Shown piece by piece: positions 34,735-44,855 of a stretch of 64,000 nucleotides of DNA. Made by a program: the position numbers and the translations under genes. The stretch spans positions 51,840 to 115,839 of the forward strand of contig CAILUG010000057.1 in NCBI GenBank assembly GCA_903837345.1, written 5' to 3'. The DNA is from an uncultured Gammaproteobacteria bacterium. Its GTDB lineage: Bacteria; Pseudomonadota; Gammaproteobacteria; Pseudomonadales; Pseudohongiellaceae. The notes beneath the pieces are model-generated. The model saw only the letters and a list, made by a program, of their open reading frames with translations, had not been told where the DNA came from and ran no database searches. Position 1 is the stretch's first letter. Every line of letters starts with the position of its first letter.

Positions 34735-35474
34735 TTGATACTCCCAAATTGCAACGAATCATTGAAGGCGCATTGCTGGCAGCCGGCAAGCCGGTACCGT
34801 TGGAAAAAATGGAAGAACTGTTTGCAGAAGGCGACAAGCCTGAACGCAGCCAGTTGGAGGAGGCGTTGCATTCGCTGGGCGAGGCCTGTGCCGATCGCGG
34901 ATTTGAACTGAAAAAAGTGGCGTCAGGGTACCGGTTCCAGGTACGTCAGGAATTCAGTGAATGGGTCAGCCGCCTGTGGGAAGAGAAACCCCAGCGCTAT
35001 TCACGTGCTGTGCTTGAGACCTTGTCGATCATTGCCTATCGTCAGCCCATCACGCGTGGCGACATTGAAAAGATCCGTGGCGTGGCTGTAAGCACCCAGA
35101 TTGTGCAGACACTGCTCGAACACGAATGGGTGCGTGTGGTTGGCTACCGGGATGTGCCGGGACGCCCGGCCATGTATGCCACTACCAAACAATTCCTGGA
35201 TTATTTCAACCTGGCCAGCCTGGAAGAGCTGCCGGCACTGGCTGAAATCCGTGATCTGGAATCCATCAACCGCGAATTGTCACTTGATGAAGTGAAACCG
35301 TTTGGTCGTATCATCGAATTCCCTGAACCCGAGGCCGGCAGCGATGAGGCCCTGGTGGATGCCGAAGAAGCTGCTGCCGCTGCCATTGGCACCAGACCTA
35401 TCAGCGAAATTCTCAGTGAAGTCGACAGCAAGCTCGGGATCAAACCCGAACACGATTCTGAAGTCTCCGAGTAA
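34731..35474 (+). CDS. scpB: Segregation and condensation protein B
   Basis: The 247-residue protein has two winged-helix domains that bind ScpA. The signature ETLSIIAYRQPITRGDIEKIRGV (in the second domain) is clear. The C-terminal tail beyond about residue 180 is acidic and variable. It starts in the scpA stop. Repeat copy C lies directly after the stop, ahead of rluB. Confidence 0.93.
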   Translation: MIDTPKLQRIIEGALLAAGKPVPLEKMEELFAEGDKPERSQLEEALHSLGEACADRGFELKKVASGYRFQVRQEFSEWVSRLWEEKPQRYSRAVLETLSIIAYRQPITRGDIEKIRGVAVSTQIVQTLLEHEWVRVVGYRDVPGRPAMYATTKQFLDYFNLASLEELPALAEIRDLESINRELSLDEVKPFGRIIEFPEPEAGSDEALVDAEEAAAAAIGTRPISEILSEVDSKLGIKPEHDSEVSE

Positions 35475-35487
35475 TTATCATGCGCGT

Positions 35488-35596
35488 AGTCCGGGGCTGG
35501 TATAGGCCCCTGCAACACGCCGCAAGTACGTCCCTGTAGGCTCGGGCGCCGCTCCCTGCGGCGCACGGTTGCAGAAACCTATACCAGCCCCGGACT
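35488..35596 (-). repeat. Folded repeat element, copy C
   Basis: A 29-bp inverted repeat (35488-35516 with 35568-35596, 26 of 29 paired) encloses a 51-nt core in the same orientation as copy A. Read on the minus strand the core has GCGCCGC-AGGGA-GCGGCGC, a longer and different stem with the same loop as A and B, then TACAGGGACGTACTTG between GCC and GGC. The three mismatched positions are CCC against AAA on the plus strand, which become G-U pairs in a minus-strand RNA. Confidence 0.9.
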
Positions 35597-35664
35597 TCAG
35601 GGATCAGTGATGCACTCGTTGCTGATCGCCGAAGCTCAATCAATTAATTTCGTGAGAAATCAAG

Positions 35665-36564
35665 ATGGATGAAAAATTACAGAAAGTGTTGGCACGTGCC
35701 GGCTATGGGTCTCGCCGTGAACTGGAAGAGTGGATCAGTGCAGGCCGGGTCAAGGTGAATGGAAGTACCGCCAGTCTGGGTGACCGTGTTACCGACAAGG
35801 ACAAGATAGTTGTTGATGGCAAGAAACTGGCCGCCCGTGAACAGGGCGCCCAGGTACATCCCGTGCTTATGTACAACAAGCCGCTCGGCGAAATATGTAC
35901 TCGCAATGATCCTGAAGGTCGCCCCACGGTCTTTGATCATTTGCCGCGGTTGCCGCATGCACGCTGGGTGGCAGTGGGCCGCCTCGACATCAATACCACC
36001 GGGTTGTTGCTGTTTACCACGGATGGTGAGCTTGCCAACAAACTGATGCATCCCTCCATGCAGGTGCAGCGTGAATACATGGTGAGGGTAATGGGGGATG
36101 TCAACGAAGAAATCCTGCAGCGCCTCAAAACCGGCGTGGAACTGGAAGATGGTATGGCGAAATTCGACGGCATCCGGTTTGGTGGCGGCGAAGGCGCCAA
36201 CCAGTGGTACTACGTGATGCTGCAGGAAGGGCGTAACCGGGAAGTGCGCCGTCTGTGGGAGTCACAAGGGCTGAAGGTAAGTCGCCTGAAACGTGTGCGC
36301 TACGGCAACCTCGTGCTGCCCAGCTTTGTGAAAATGGGCAAGTTTGTCGAGCTGCCGACTGCCGAAACCAGGGCACTGTATCAGTTGGCTGAATTGCCCT
36401 GGCAACCCACGCAGCATATCAAGGAGTACAGCGGCCGCTTTGTCGCCAAAAAACACGGTGACAAGGCGGTTCCGCCACCTCGTGACAAGCGCCGGGGTAC
36501 TGCCGGTGCCCACAAAGGCAAAGGCGAGACAAGCGTCTGGAGCAAAGGCAGAAGCAAGGACTGA
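35665..36564 (+). CDS. rluB: 23S rRNA pseudouridine synthase RluB
   Basis: The 299-residue enzyme modifies U2605 of 23S rRNA (E. coli numbering). An N-terminal S4 RNA-binding domain (about 2-60) precedes the catalytic domain with Asp108 in GRLDINTTGLLLFTTDG. The tail beyond residue 245 is basic and low in complexity, as in RluB. rluB after scpAB is a common arrangement. It ends 2 bp from the convergent yciK stop. Confidence 0.92.
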   Translation: MDEKLQKVLARAGYGSRRELEEWISAGRVKVNGSTASLGDRVTDKDKIVVDGKKLAAREQGAQVHPVLMYNKPLGEICTRNDPEGRPTVFDHLPRLPHARWVAVGRLDINTTGLLLFTTDGELANKLMHPSMQVQREYMVRVMGDVNEEILQRLKTGVELEDGMAKFDGIRFGGGEGANQWYYVMLQEGRNREVRRLWESQGLKVSRLKRVRYGNLVLPSFVKMGKFVELPTAETRALYQLAELPWQPTQHIKEYSGRFVAKKHGDKAVPPPRDKRRGTAGAHKGKGETSVWSKGRSKD

Positions 36565-36566
36565 GT

Positions 36567-37307
36567 TTATTGGGAGGAGAATTGACGGCCGTTCTCATTG
36601 CGGCTGTCATCTCCCATCAAGTACAGGTATGCAGCCATCAACATTTCCGGCCGGGGACGCAGGAGCGGATCTTCGGAAGGAAACGCAACACGCCGCAATG
36701 CGGTCGCGCACGGACCGGGGTTGAGTGAATTCACCCGGATGTTGCTGGTACTGTGCAATTCGTCGTGAAACAGCTGCATCAGATTCTCGATCCCATGTTT
36801 GGCGATTGCATAAGGACCCCAGTAGGCGCGTATTTCCCGTCCGGCAGTAGATGAGGTGAAAATCACCGATGCGCTGGCCGCGCGACGCAGCAAGGGCAGG
36901 CAGTGACGGGTCAGCGCGTAACTCGCAGTCAGATTCACTTTCAGCTGCTGTTCCCAGCTTTCCAGCGTTACATGTTCCAGTGGCAATACCGGTGACATGG
37001 TGCCGGCACTGTGCAGCAGTCCGTCAAGATGCCCGAATTCTTCGGCAACAGTAATTGCCACCTCCTGATAACTGTTGTCGTCTGCTTTCAGCAGGTCCAG
37101 CACCATTACCGCCGGTTGTGCTCCGCCTGCAGCTTCAATTTCGTCATAAACAGCATTGAGCCTGGCTTCATTGCGCCCGAGCAAAATCACCGATGCCCCG
37201 TGCCGGGCATAACTTAAAGCAGCAGCCCGGCCCAGCCCTGAGCTGGCACCTGTGACCAGGATGATTTTGTTTTCGAGAAAATTGGCTTGTGGCTGGTAAT
37301 CAAACAT
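36567..37307 (-). CDS. yciK: Short-chain dehydrogenase YciK
   Basis: The 246-residue oxidoreductase has the NAD(P) motif TGASSGLG at 19-26 and the catalytic Ser (about 152-153), Tyr166 and Lys170. The C-terminal FPSEDPLLRPRPEMLMAAYLYLMGDDSR closely follows E. coli YciK, whose substrate is unknown. The ATG at 37307 begins the family-like MFDYQP; a TTG 33 nt upstream is unlikely. It is the last gene of the mtaD-ubiG-mupP-yciK set. Confidence 0.9.
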   Translation of the reverse strand: MFDYQPQANFLENKIILVTGASSGLGRAAALSYARHGASVILLGRNEARLNAVYDEIEAAGGAQPAVMVLDLLKADDNSYQEVAITVAEEFGHLDGLLHSAGTMSPVLPLEHVTLESWEQQLKVNLTASYALTRHCLPLLRRAASASVIFTSSTAGREIRAYWGPYAIAKHGIENLMQLFHDELHSTSNIRVNSLNPGPCATALRRVAFPSEDPLLRPRPEMLMAAYLYLMGDDSRNENGRQFSSQ

Positions 37308-37345
37308 TGGTCGTACTCGTGTGTAACTGGAGTTGTTCAATCAAA

Positions 37346-38008
37346 TCAGGTTTTTTGCAGGCACCAGTGAATCAATTCTTGCGGGGTATCCACAATCAAA
37401 TCAGCTCCCCAGGCGGCAAGTGGTGGCAGTTCCGGCAGATAACCCCAACTCACCGCAACTCCCGGCATGCCGGCGCGTTGTGCCGCTTCCATGTCGCGAG
37501 GATGGTCGCCGACGTAAATCGTTTGCAATGCCTCCACACCAAGTTGCTGGCACGCACGCACCAGGCCGGCAGGATCCGGTTTGCCGGCCCCCACATCATC
37601 CGGACACACGAGAGTGCCGGAAGTGGCGAAATTTTCAAACCTTGCCAACAGGGGTTCGCTGAAGCGGCGATGCTTGTTGGTCATGATGCCCCAGTTGATG
37701 CCGTTTTCGATCAGTGAGGCAATAAGCAAGTCAATGTCATCAAACAAGGTGGCGCGTGTGTATGGAATCTGCTCGCTGTACAGTGACAGGAATTCCTGCA
37801 ACAAATCCGGGTAGGCAGGATCAGAGACGGCTATGCCAAAGCCTTGCTGCACTATGGCACCGGCGCCAGCCGACACGTATTTGCGGACACTTGCTCCTGA
37901 CACTGGCACTTTTCCGTGCTTGAGCAGTTGCTTGTTGAGAATGAGTGTGAAATCCGGCTCGGTATCGAGCAGGGTGCCGTCCAGATCAAAAAGTACAGCT
38001 TGCAGCAC
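37346..38008 (-). CDS. mupP: HAD phosphatase, MupP-type (N-acetylmuramic acid 6-phosphate phosphatase)
   Basis: The 220-residue HAD enzyme has the nucleophile motif FDLDGTLLDT at 7-16, with Asp8 and Asp10. The family also includes phosphoglycolate phosphatase (Gph). I favour MupP, the cell-wall recycling phosphatase of Pseudomonas, because the gene lies between ubiG and yciK exactly as mupP does there. Sequence alone would not separate the two. Confidence 0.75.
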   Translation of the reverse strand: MLQAVLFDLDGTLLDTEPDFTLILNKQLLKHGKVPVSGASVRKYVSAGAGAIVQQGFGIAVSDPAYPDLLQEFLSLYSEQIPYTRATLFDDIDLLIASLIENGINWGIMTNKHRRFSEPLLARFENFATSGTLVCPDDVGAGKPDPAGLVRACQQLGVEALQTIYVGDHPRDMEAAQRAGMPGVAVSWGYLPELPPLAAWGADLIVDTPQELIHWCLQKT

Positions 38009-38023
38009 AAAGTTTCCTTGTAG

Positions 38024-38752
38024 TCAGTCTGCGCCAGGGGCGCGCAGGTGTACCAGATAGTTCACGTCCACATCCTTGCCCAGCTTGTAGCTCCGGCTAA
38101 GCGGGTTGTAGGTCATGCCAGCCAGTTCCCCTGGCTCCAGCCCATGCTGACGCGCCCACTGCATCAACTCCGAGGGCTTGATGAATTTGCGGTAATCGTG
38201 CGTGCCTCGCGGCAACATGCGCAGGATGTACTCGGCACCTACCACCGCCATCAGCCAGGATTTGGCATTGCGATTGATGGTGGAGATGAACAGATGTCCC
38301 CCCGGTTTCAGCAGGCGTTTGCAGGCGGCAATCACGCGGGCGGGTTCCGGCACGTGCTCCAGCATCTCCAGACAAGTGACAACATCAAAGCGGTTTGGAT
38401 GCTGTTCAGCATAGTCTTCGGCACTGGCCTGTTCATATTTGATGTCAAGACCGCTTTCCAGCAAATGCAGTTTTGCGACAGCCAGTGGAGCCGCACCCAT
38501 GTCGATGCCGGTAACCTGCGCGCCACGGCGTGCCATCGCTTCGCTGAGAATGCCGCCGCCACAGCCGATATCGAGCACCTGTTTGCCTGCCAGATCGACT
38601 TTGCTGTCAATAAAACCGGCACGCAACGGATTGATGTCGTGCAGTGGTTTGAATTCACTGTTGCGGTCCCACCAGCGACTCGCCAGTTTTTCAAACTTGG
38701 CTATTTCTGCATTGTCGATATTGGGAGTGGTACTGGAAGTAGTCTGGTTCAT
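38024..38752 (-). CDS. ubiG: Ubiquinone biosynthesis O-methyltransferase UbiG
   Basis: The 242-residue SAM-dependent enzyme carries out both O-methylations of ubiquinone synthesis. The SAM motif LDIGCGGG follows the N-terminal [25 protein letters not shown] signature. The ATG at 38752 is used because this N-terminus is family-like; a 35-residue upstream extension lies inside mtaD. The mtaD stop ends 2 nt before this start. Confidence 0.95.
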   Translation of the reverse strand: MNQTTSSTTPNIDNAEIAKFEKLASRWWDRNSEFKPLHDINPLRAGFIDSKVDLAGKQVLDIGCGGGILSEAMARRGAQVTGIDMGAAPLAVAKLHLLESGLDIKYEQASAEDYAEQHPNRFDVVTCLEMLEHVPEPARVIAACKRLLKPGGHLFISTINRNAKSWLMAVVGAEYILRMLPRGTHDYRKFIKPSELMQWARQHGLEPGELAGMTYNPLSRSYKLGKDVDVNYLVHLRAPGAD

Positions 38753-38753
38753 C

Positions 38754-40094
38754 TCAGAGTCCTGCCGCAATGCCGGCGCCCCAGCGTCTGGCTTCTTCAA
38801 TGACTTGTGCCAGATCCATCTGCGTGAGCTTGTGGTCAACAACCAGTGCCTGGCCATTTACCCACACGTGACTCACCTGTGAAGCTGCGGCACTGTAGGC
38901 GAGAGTGGAACATGGATCATAAACCGGCTGTGTGCGTGGATGGTTGAGATCGATGGCGATGATGTCGGCGAGTTTGCCGGTTTCCAGACTGCCAAGCCTG
39001 CTTTCGAGACCCATGGCCCTGGCCCCATTGAGGGTGGCCATCGCCAATGCATCGCGTGCCGGCAAAGAAGAGGCATCTTCGCAGTTGCCCTTGCTCAGTA
39101 ACGCAGCCAGTCGCAGTTCTGACAACATGTCGAGGGAGTTGTTGCTGGCGCAGCTGTCGGTGCCGAGCGCGACATTGACTCCGGCTGCCAGCAAATCTGC
39201 AGCCCTGCATGTGCCGTTGGCCAGTTTCAGGTTGGAAGCCGGGCAATGAATGACATGCGCCCCCGATTCCTTCAGCAGCCAGATTTCATCATCGAGCAAT
39301 TGCGTCACATGCACACATTGGAGTCTGGGACTCAGCAGCTCCAGCTGTTTGAGCCGCTTGAGCGGACGCATGCCATGCTTGAGTTGGGCTTCGCTGATCT
39401 CGTCGGAATTTTCGTGCACATGCATGTGTATACCGATGTCGAGTTCCTCTGACAACACCGCAATTTTTCGCAGGGGTTCATCCGAAACTGTGTAGGGAGC
39501 ATGGGGTCCGAACGCAACTGTGATGCGTTCATGATGCCGGTACTGGTCGAACAGGCGGGTGGCTTTGCCTATGTATTCATCAGCAGATCCGGCCCAGATG
39601 GTAGGAAAATCGAATACCGGACTGGCAAGCTGGGCGCGCATTCCGGATGCATCGACGGCCGCAGCAATGACATCGGGGAAGAAATACATGTCAGTAAAAG
39701 AGGTGGTGCCACCAAGCAGCATTTCAGCAATCGCCAGTCTGGCGCCGGCAGCAACATAGTCTTCACCCAGCCATTTGCCTTCTGCAGGCCAGATCTTTTG
39801 CTCCAGCCAGGGCCGCAGCGGCAAATCATCGGCATAACCCCTGAGCAGGGTCATCGGGCTGTGACCATGGGCATTCACCAGTCCTGGCATCACCACATGA
39901 TGCTCAAGGAAATATTCGTGGCCTGCCATATAGCGTCCAAGCATCTCCTTGCGGGGCCCCATATCAACTATACGACCATCAGTGATGGCAATGATCTGGT
40001 GTTCCAGCACGCCCTGATGGGGCTGCATGGTGATAACCCAGCGTGCATGCAGCAGGGTATCCGCATGCAGCATCAAAAGGGGCAATTCTGTCAT
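38754..40094 (-). CDS. mtaD: 5-methylthioadenosine/S-adenosylhomocysteine deaminase (TRZ/ATZ amidohydrolase)
   Basis: The 446-residue amidohydrolase has metal ligands His76 and His78 in NAHGHSP, later His residues in the barrel, and the Asp of GTDSCASNN. The family deaminates MTA or SAH. The assignment as mtaD rests on similarity in build and on the neighbours ubiG, mupP and yciK, which flank mtaD in Pseudomonas. It is divergent from gyrA across a 274-bp gap that carries both promoters. Confidence 0.87.
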   Translation of the reverse strand: MTELPLLMLHADTLLHARWVITMQPHQGVLEHQIIAITDGRIVDMGPRKEMLGRYMAGHEYFLEHHVVMPGLVNAHGHSPMTLLRGYADDLPLRPWLEQKIWPAEGKWLGEDYVAAGARLAIAEMLLGGTTSFTDMYFFPDVIAAAVDASGMRAQLASPVFDFPTIWAGSADEYIGKATRLFDQYRHHERITVAFGPHAPYTVSDEPLRKIAVLSEELDIGIHMHVHENSDEISEAQLKHGMRPLKRLKQLELLSPRLQCVHVTQLLDDEIWLLKESGAHVIHCPASNLKLANGTCRAADLLAAGVNVALGTDSCASNNSLDMLSELRLAALLSKGNCEDASSLPARDALAMATLNGARAMGLESRLGSLETGKLADIIAIDLNHPRTQPVYDPCSTLAYSAAASQVSHVWVNGQALVVDHKLTQMDLAQVIEEARRWGAGIAAGL

Positions 40095-40241
40095 GTTGGG
40101 TAAGGGCCGGCTGAGTGGAGTTTCACAAGCGAACCAGTATAGCCATTAGCGGTTCAAACCTGTATCTCGGGGCGTTAAAAACGACCGCGAAATCGCCGGG
40201 CACGGGTTGCAGGAAAATTACCGGTTTTCTGCTGTTTTTCA

Positions 40242-40272
40242 TTGCCGCTAACGTGTGTCACTGTGCTAGAAT
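40242..40272 (+). promoter_or_regulatory. Candidate gyrA promoter
   Basis: A TAGAAT at 40267-40272 with upstream TTGCCG at 40242-40247 (19-nt spacing) lies about 97 bp before the gyrA start, in the gap divergent from mtaD. The spacing is longer than the optimum. The rest of the 40095-40368 gap shows no other convincing signal. Confidence 0.35.
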
Positions 40273-40368
40273 CGGGCATATTTTTTGGGGGGTGCACGGC
40301 AGCTCCCGCAGGCAAAAAAAGCAGTAGAAAAACAACAATCAACCTCACGCAGTCAGTCGGCAGAAAGC

Positions 40369-43107
40369 ATGGCAGAAAATCAGGATCAAGGCGCTAGCGG
40401 TTCCCTTCCCAGCGGCAGTATTCAGAACGTAACCATCGAAAGCGAAATGCGCCAGTCCTATCTGGACTACGCCATGAGCGTGATCGTAGGCCGGGCCTTG
40501 CCCGATGTGCGTGACGGTCTCAAGCCGGTGCACCGGCGTGTCTTGTTCGCAATGAGCGAATTGTCGAATGACTGGAACAAGCCTTACAAAAAATCGGCGC
40601 GTGTCGTCGGTGACGTAATCGGTAAATATCACCCGCATGGCGATTCGGCTGTATATGAAACCATAGTACGCATGGCGCAGGATTTCTCGCTGCGCTATCC
40701 GCTGGTCGATGGCCAGGGCAATTTCGGTTCGGTTGATGGCGATGCTGCAGCAGCAATGCGTTACACCGAAATCCGCATGGAGAAGCTTGCACATGAATTG
40801 CTGGCCGATCTCGACAAGGAAACTGTCGACTTCTCACCCAACTATGACGGCACCGAGCAGATCCCGGATGTTTTCCCGACCCGGGTTCCCAACCTGCTGA
40901 TCAATGGTTCCTCAGGAATCGCGGTAGGCATGGCTACCAACATACCGCCACACAACATGCGGGAAATCATCAGTGCCTGCATGGCATTGATGGTGAATCC
41001 CGAACTGACCATTGATGAGTTGATGGAGCATGTAAGCGGCCCGGATTTTCCGACTGCCGCCATCATCAACGGCAGGGCCGGCATTGTGCAGGCCTATCGT
41101 ACCGGTCGCGGCAAGTTGCAAATTCGCGCCCGCACCACGATCGAGACCGATGAGAAGACTGGCAAGGAAACCATCATCGTCAATGAAATTCCCTATCAGG
41201 TTAACAAAGCCCGGCTGATTGAACGTATTGCCGATCTGGTAAAAGAAAAGCTGCTGGAAGGCATCACTGAATTGCGTGACGAGTCCGACAAGGACGGCAT
41301 GCGCATTGTGATTGAACTGCGCAAAGGTGAAATCTCTGATGTAGTGCTGAACAACCTGTTTGCACAAACACAGATGCAGGTGGTCTTCGGCATCAACATG
41401 GTGGCGCTGATGGATGGCCGCCCCATGGTGCTCAATCTCAAGCAGATGCTGGAAGCTTTTATCAAGCACCGCCGGGAAGTAGTGACACGCCGCACAGTTT
41501 TCCTGTTGCGCAAGGCCCGCGAAAAAGGACACATTCTGGAAGGATTGGCAGTGGCCCTGGCCAACATCGATGACATCATCGAATTGATCAAGACTTCTCC
41601 CAACTCTGCCGAGGCAAAAGAAAAGCTGCTGGCCCAGGCGTGGAATTCCAGTGGGGTACTGGCATTGTTGGGTGATTCGCCGGTTGATGCCTGCCGGCCA
41701 AACGATTTGCCTGAACACTACGGCATGCATGGTGCCGTCTACAACCTTTCCCCGGACCAGGCACAAGCCATTCTCGAATTGCGCCTGCACCGACTGACAG
41801 GTCTGGAACATGAAAAGCTGCTTTCTGATTACCAGGAACTGCTGAGGCAGATCATCGATTATCTCGACATCCTGGGCAGTGAAACCCGTTTGATGGGAGT
41901 AATCCATGCAGAACTGGCAGAAATCAATGCTGCCTATGGTGACGAGCGTCGTACCGAAATTACTGCGTCCCATCTTGATCTGACCATGGAAGACCTGATC
42001 ACTGAAGAAGATCGGGTGGTGACAATATCGAAAGGTGGTTATGCCAAAACCCAGCCGTTGACCGATTACCAGGCACAAAAACTTGGTGGCATGGGCAAGG
42101 CTGCGGCTTCGGTAAAAGACGAGGATTTCGTCGAGCACCTGCTGGTGACAAGTTCTCATGACACATTGTTGTGTTTTACCAACCACGGCAAGGTGTTCTG
42201 GCTGAAGGTCTACATGATCCCGGTTGCCAGCCGCACTTCCCGCGGCAAACCTATAGTCAACATTCTTGATCTGGCCCAGGGGGAGAGCATCACCAGTCTG
42301 CTGCCGGTGCGTGAATATGCCGACAACCAATACATTTTCATGGCGACAGCCAATGGCACGGTCAAGAAAACCGAGCTCAAAGCCTTTGCCAATCAGCGTA
42401 CCGTAGGCTTGCGCGCGCTTGAGCTTGATGAAGGCGACACCCTGGTGAAAACGGCTATCACGGATGGCAACTGCGATGTGGTTCTGTACAGCAGCAGCGG
42501 CAAGGCCGTCAGGTTCAATGAAAACGATGTGCGGGCAATGGGCAGAACTGCCCGCGGTGTGCGCGGCATTCGCTTGCCTGCCGGTCATCGCATGGTGGAC
42601 ATGATCATTCCGCAACTGGGTGGCCAGATCCTTGCCGTCAGTGTCAACGGTTACGGCAAGCGAACCAGCATTGAAGAATTCCCGGTACACGGACGCGGTG
42701 GCCAGGGGGTCATTGGCATCCAGGCAAGTGAACGCAATGGAGCAATTGTCGGTGCAGTCCAGGTGTTCGACGGTGATGAAATCATGCTAATCAGTGACAA
42801 GGGGACATTGGTGCGGACCCGGGTTGATGAAATTTCGTTGCAGGGCCGTAACACCCAGGGTGTCAGGCTGATCCGGCTGAAAGAAGAAGAAACACTGGTA
42901 GGCGTGGTCAGAGTTGATGAACCCGATGAAAGCGGCACTGCATCACGTCCCACTGTCCAGGCCAGTCCTGCATCGGTGGAGGATGCCGGGGAAGGAGCCG
43001 CAGAAGGGAGTATGGAAGGAGCTTCTAAAGGCACACCAGATGCTGTCAACGGCGCTGAGGCCGGCACAGCCAATGATGATGATCATGGCGACCCCGAACA
43101 AGCTTGA
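40369..43107 (+). CDS. gyrA: DNA gyrase subunit A
   Basis: The 912-residue subunit cuts and rejoins DNA to introduce negative supercoils with GyrB. The active-site tyrosine is Tyr132 in MRYTEIRM. The quinolone pocket has Ser93 and Glu97 (E. coli Ser83 and Asp87). The gyrase box reads QKLGGMG rather than the common QRRGGKG. The final 60 residues are acidic and low in complexity. The ATG at 40369 is used; an open frame extends 28 codons upstream without a ribosome-binding site. The 3' end overlaps pheA by 23 bp. Confidence 0.96.
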   Translation: MAENQDQGASGSLPSGSIQNVTIESEMRQSYLDYAMSVIVGRALPDVRDGLKPVHRRVLFAMSELSNDWNKPYKKSARVVGDVIGKYHPHGDSAVYETIVRMAQDFSLRYPLVDGQGNFGSVDGDAAAAMRYTEIRMEKLAHELLADLDKETVDFSPNYDGTEQIPDVFPTRVPNLLINGSSGIAVGMATNIPPHNMREIISACMALMVNPELTIDELMEHVSGPDFPTAAIINGRAGIVQAYRTGRGKLQIRARTTIETDEKTGKETIIVNEIPYQVNKARLIERIADLVKEKLLEGITELRDESDKDGMRIVIELRKGEISDVVLNNLFAQTQMQVVFGINMVALMDGRPMVLNLKQMLEAFIKHRREVVTRRTVFLLRKAREKGHILEGLAVALANIDDIIELIKTSPNSAEAKEKLLAQAWNSSGVLALLGDSPVDACRPNDLPEHYGMHGAVYNLSPDQAQAILELRLHRLTGLEHEKLLSDYQELLRQIIDYLDILGSETRLMGVIHAELAEINAAYGDERRTEITASHLDLTMEDLITEEDRVVTISKGGYAKTQPLTDYQAQKLGGMGKAAASVKDEDFVEHLLVTSSHDTLLCFTNHGKVFWLKVYMIPVASRTSRGKPIVNILDLAQGESITSLLPVREYADNQYIFMATANGTVKKTELKAFANQRTVGLRALELDEGDTLVKTAITDGNCDVVLYSSSGKAVRFNENDVRAMGRTARGVRGIRLPAGHRMVDMIIPQLGGQILAVSVNGYGKRTSIEEFPVHGRGGQGVIGIQASERNGAIVGAVQVFDGDEIMLISDKGTLVRTRVDEISLQGRNTQGVRLIRLKEEETLVGVVRVDEPDESGTASRPTVQASPASVEDAGEGAAEGSMEGASKGTPDAVNGAEAGTANDDDHGDPEQA

Positions 43108-43945
43108 TGCCGGTGCCGGCGTTGCCTTCCTGGGCCCCGCTGGCACTTACTCGCATGAAGCTGCACAAAACTGGTTTGGTGCCAGCGCTCCCTGGCAGGC
43201 GGTCACAGATATTCGCGATGTTTTCACGGCGGTAGACTCAGGCAAGGCGACCTGGGGTGTGGTGCCGGTCGAAAACTCTGCGGAGGGATCCATCACGGTA
43301 ACACTGGATGCATTTGCAACTGCCTCCTTGCAGATTTGTGCTGAATATCTGCTGCGCATCCGTCACTGTTTGCTGGCCACATCGGCTGTAATGGGGCAGG
43401 GCGGAATCAAACGTATCGTGTCCCATCAGCAATCACTCGGCCAGTGTCGGGATTACCTGAACAAAAATTATCCCGGTATTGAGCTGCGAGCTGTCAGCAG
43501 CAACGCTGAGGCAGCACGCATAGCAGCAGATCCGGCGCAGCACGGAGTCGCCGCAATAGCCGGACAAACTGCTGCGAGATTGTACGGATTACAAATTGTC
43601 GCAGAGTCGATTGAAGATACTCACGACAATACGACAAGATTTTTGTTGCTGGGTCGCACATGCTCCACCCGATCCACTGGCCGGGACAGAACCTCGCTGC
43701 TGATCTCGGCTCCCGATGAGCCTGGTACGTTGTTTCATGCATTGGAGCCGTTTCATCGCTTTGGCGTCAGTCTGACCAAGCTGGAAACGAGGCCTTCAAG
43801 ACGGGCCGCATGGTCCTCTGCGTTTTATGTCGATTTTGAAGGCCATGTTGACGATGACAACGTCAAGTCGACCTTGCAGGCGTTGCAAACCCTCAAGCTT
43901 GAGGTCAAATGGCTGGGATCCTATCCGCAGGCGGTGGCGGTATGA
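43085..43945 (+). CDS. pheA: Prephenate dehydratase without chorismate mutase domain
   Basis: The 286-residue enzyme converts prephenate to phenylpyruvate. The catalytic TRF is in NTTRFLLLG, and a C-terminal ACT domain (about 190-280) with [11 protein letters not shown] binds phenylalanine for feedback control. Most gammaproteobacterial PheA proteins start with an AroQ chorismate mutase domain of about 90 residues. Here it is absent, because the start lies inside gyrA. serC, which often precedes pheA, is also missing. The stop overlaps tyrA in an ATGA junction. Confidence 0.92.
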   Translation: MATPNKLDAGAGVAFLGPAGTYSHEAAQNWFGASAPWQAVTDIRDVFTAVDSGKATWGVVPVENSAEGSITVTLDAFATASLQICAEYLLRIRHCLLATSAVMGQGGIKRIVSHQQSLGQCRDYLNKNYPGIELRAVSSNAEAARIAADPAQHGVAAIAGQTAARLYGLQIVAESIEDTHDNTTRFLLLGRTCSTRSTGRDRTSLLISAPDEPGTLFHALEPFHRFGVSLTKLETRPSRRAAWSSAFYVDFEGHVDDDNVKSTLQALQTLKLEVKWLGSYPQAVAV

Positions 43946-44847
43946 GCATGTCACTGGCCAACAGGAAAATTGTCATCATCGGTCTTGGTCTGATTGGTGG
44001 CTCATTGGCGCGCGCACTGAAAAAACTGGATTTGGGCTGTAAAGTCTTCGCAGTCGGTCGCAACAAAAAAGTGCTCGAGCAGGCGCAGGCAGACGGCACT
44101 ATTCTTGGATGGAGTGTAGACGCAAAGGATCTTTGCAGGGATGCCGACCTGATTGTGCTGTGTATGCCGGTATTGAGCATCGAGCAAAATCTGCAGGCGT
44201 TGGCACCAGTGCTGGCGCCGCACACTGTGGTTACCGATGTTGCCAGTGTCAAAGGTGCTGTGGTTGATGCGGTCGGCCGTGTATTCGGGACCATTCCCGC
44301 CAATTTTGTGCCCGGTCATCCCATTGCGGGTTCCGAGCAGAGCGGATATGCCGCTTCAAAACACGACTTGTACAAAGGCCGCAAGGTCATACTTACACCA
44401 TTGCCCCATACCAATGCGGATGCAGTCGAACTCGTTTCCTTGCTCTGGCAAGCCAGTGGCGCAGAAGTTTTGACAATGAGTGTCGAGCACCACGATGAAG
44501 TACTGGCCGCGACCAGCCATTTGCCGCATCTCCTGGCTTTCGCATTGGTCGACACGTTGTCACAACAGGGCACACGCGAAGAAATCTTTCGCTATGCTGC
44601 CGGTGGCTTCCGCGATTTCACGCGTATTGCATCAAGTGATCCGCAAATGTGGCGGGACATTTTTGTCACCAATGCAGACGCCACTGTCAGTATTCTGGAT
44701 GAATACATGCATGACTTGCAGCGCTTGCGCGAGTTATTACTGAATCGGGATGCCGACGAACTGTTCAGGACCTTCAAGCGTGCCAATGCCTCGCGCAATG
44801 TATTTCTTTCTTTCAGCAAGAACCAGAATCCCAAGCATCCGGAGTGA
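43942..44847 (+). CDS. tyrA: Prephenate dehydrogenase
   Basis: The 301-residue enzyme makes 4-hydroxyphenylpyruvate for tyrosine. An N-terminal Rossmann motif GLGLIGGS (14-21) and the HPIAGSEQSG catalytic segment are clear. In Pseudomonas tyrA is fused to aroA; here the two are separate genes that nearly touch. hisC, which often stands between pheA and tyrA, is absent. Confidence 0.94.
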   Translation: MSMSLANRKIVIIGLGLIGGSLARALKKLDLGCKVFAVGRNKKVLEQAQADGTILGWSVDAKDLCRDADLIVLCMPVLSIEQNLQALAPVLAPHTVVTDVASVKGAVVDAVGRVFGTIPANFVPGHPIAGSEQSGYAASKHDLYKGRKVILTPLPHTNADAVELVSLLWQASGAEVLTMSVEHHDEVLAATSHLPHLLAFALVDTLSQQGTREEIFRYAAGGFRDFTRIASSDPQMWRDIFVTNADATVSILDEYMHDLQRLRELLLNRDADELFRTFKRANASRNVFLSFSKNQNPKHPE

Positions 44848-44855
44848 GCAACCTT

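Noticed and set aside
40912..42690. A 592-codon open frame antisense to gyrA
   Set aside because: It lies entirely within gyrA, has no recognisable domain and a composition rich in His and Gln that reflects the complement of gyrA codons. Long antisense frames are common opposite GC-rich conserved genes.
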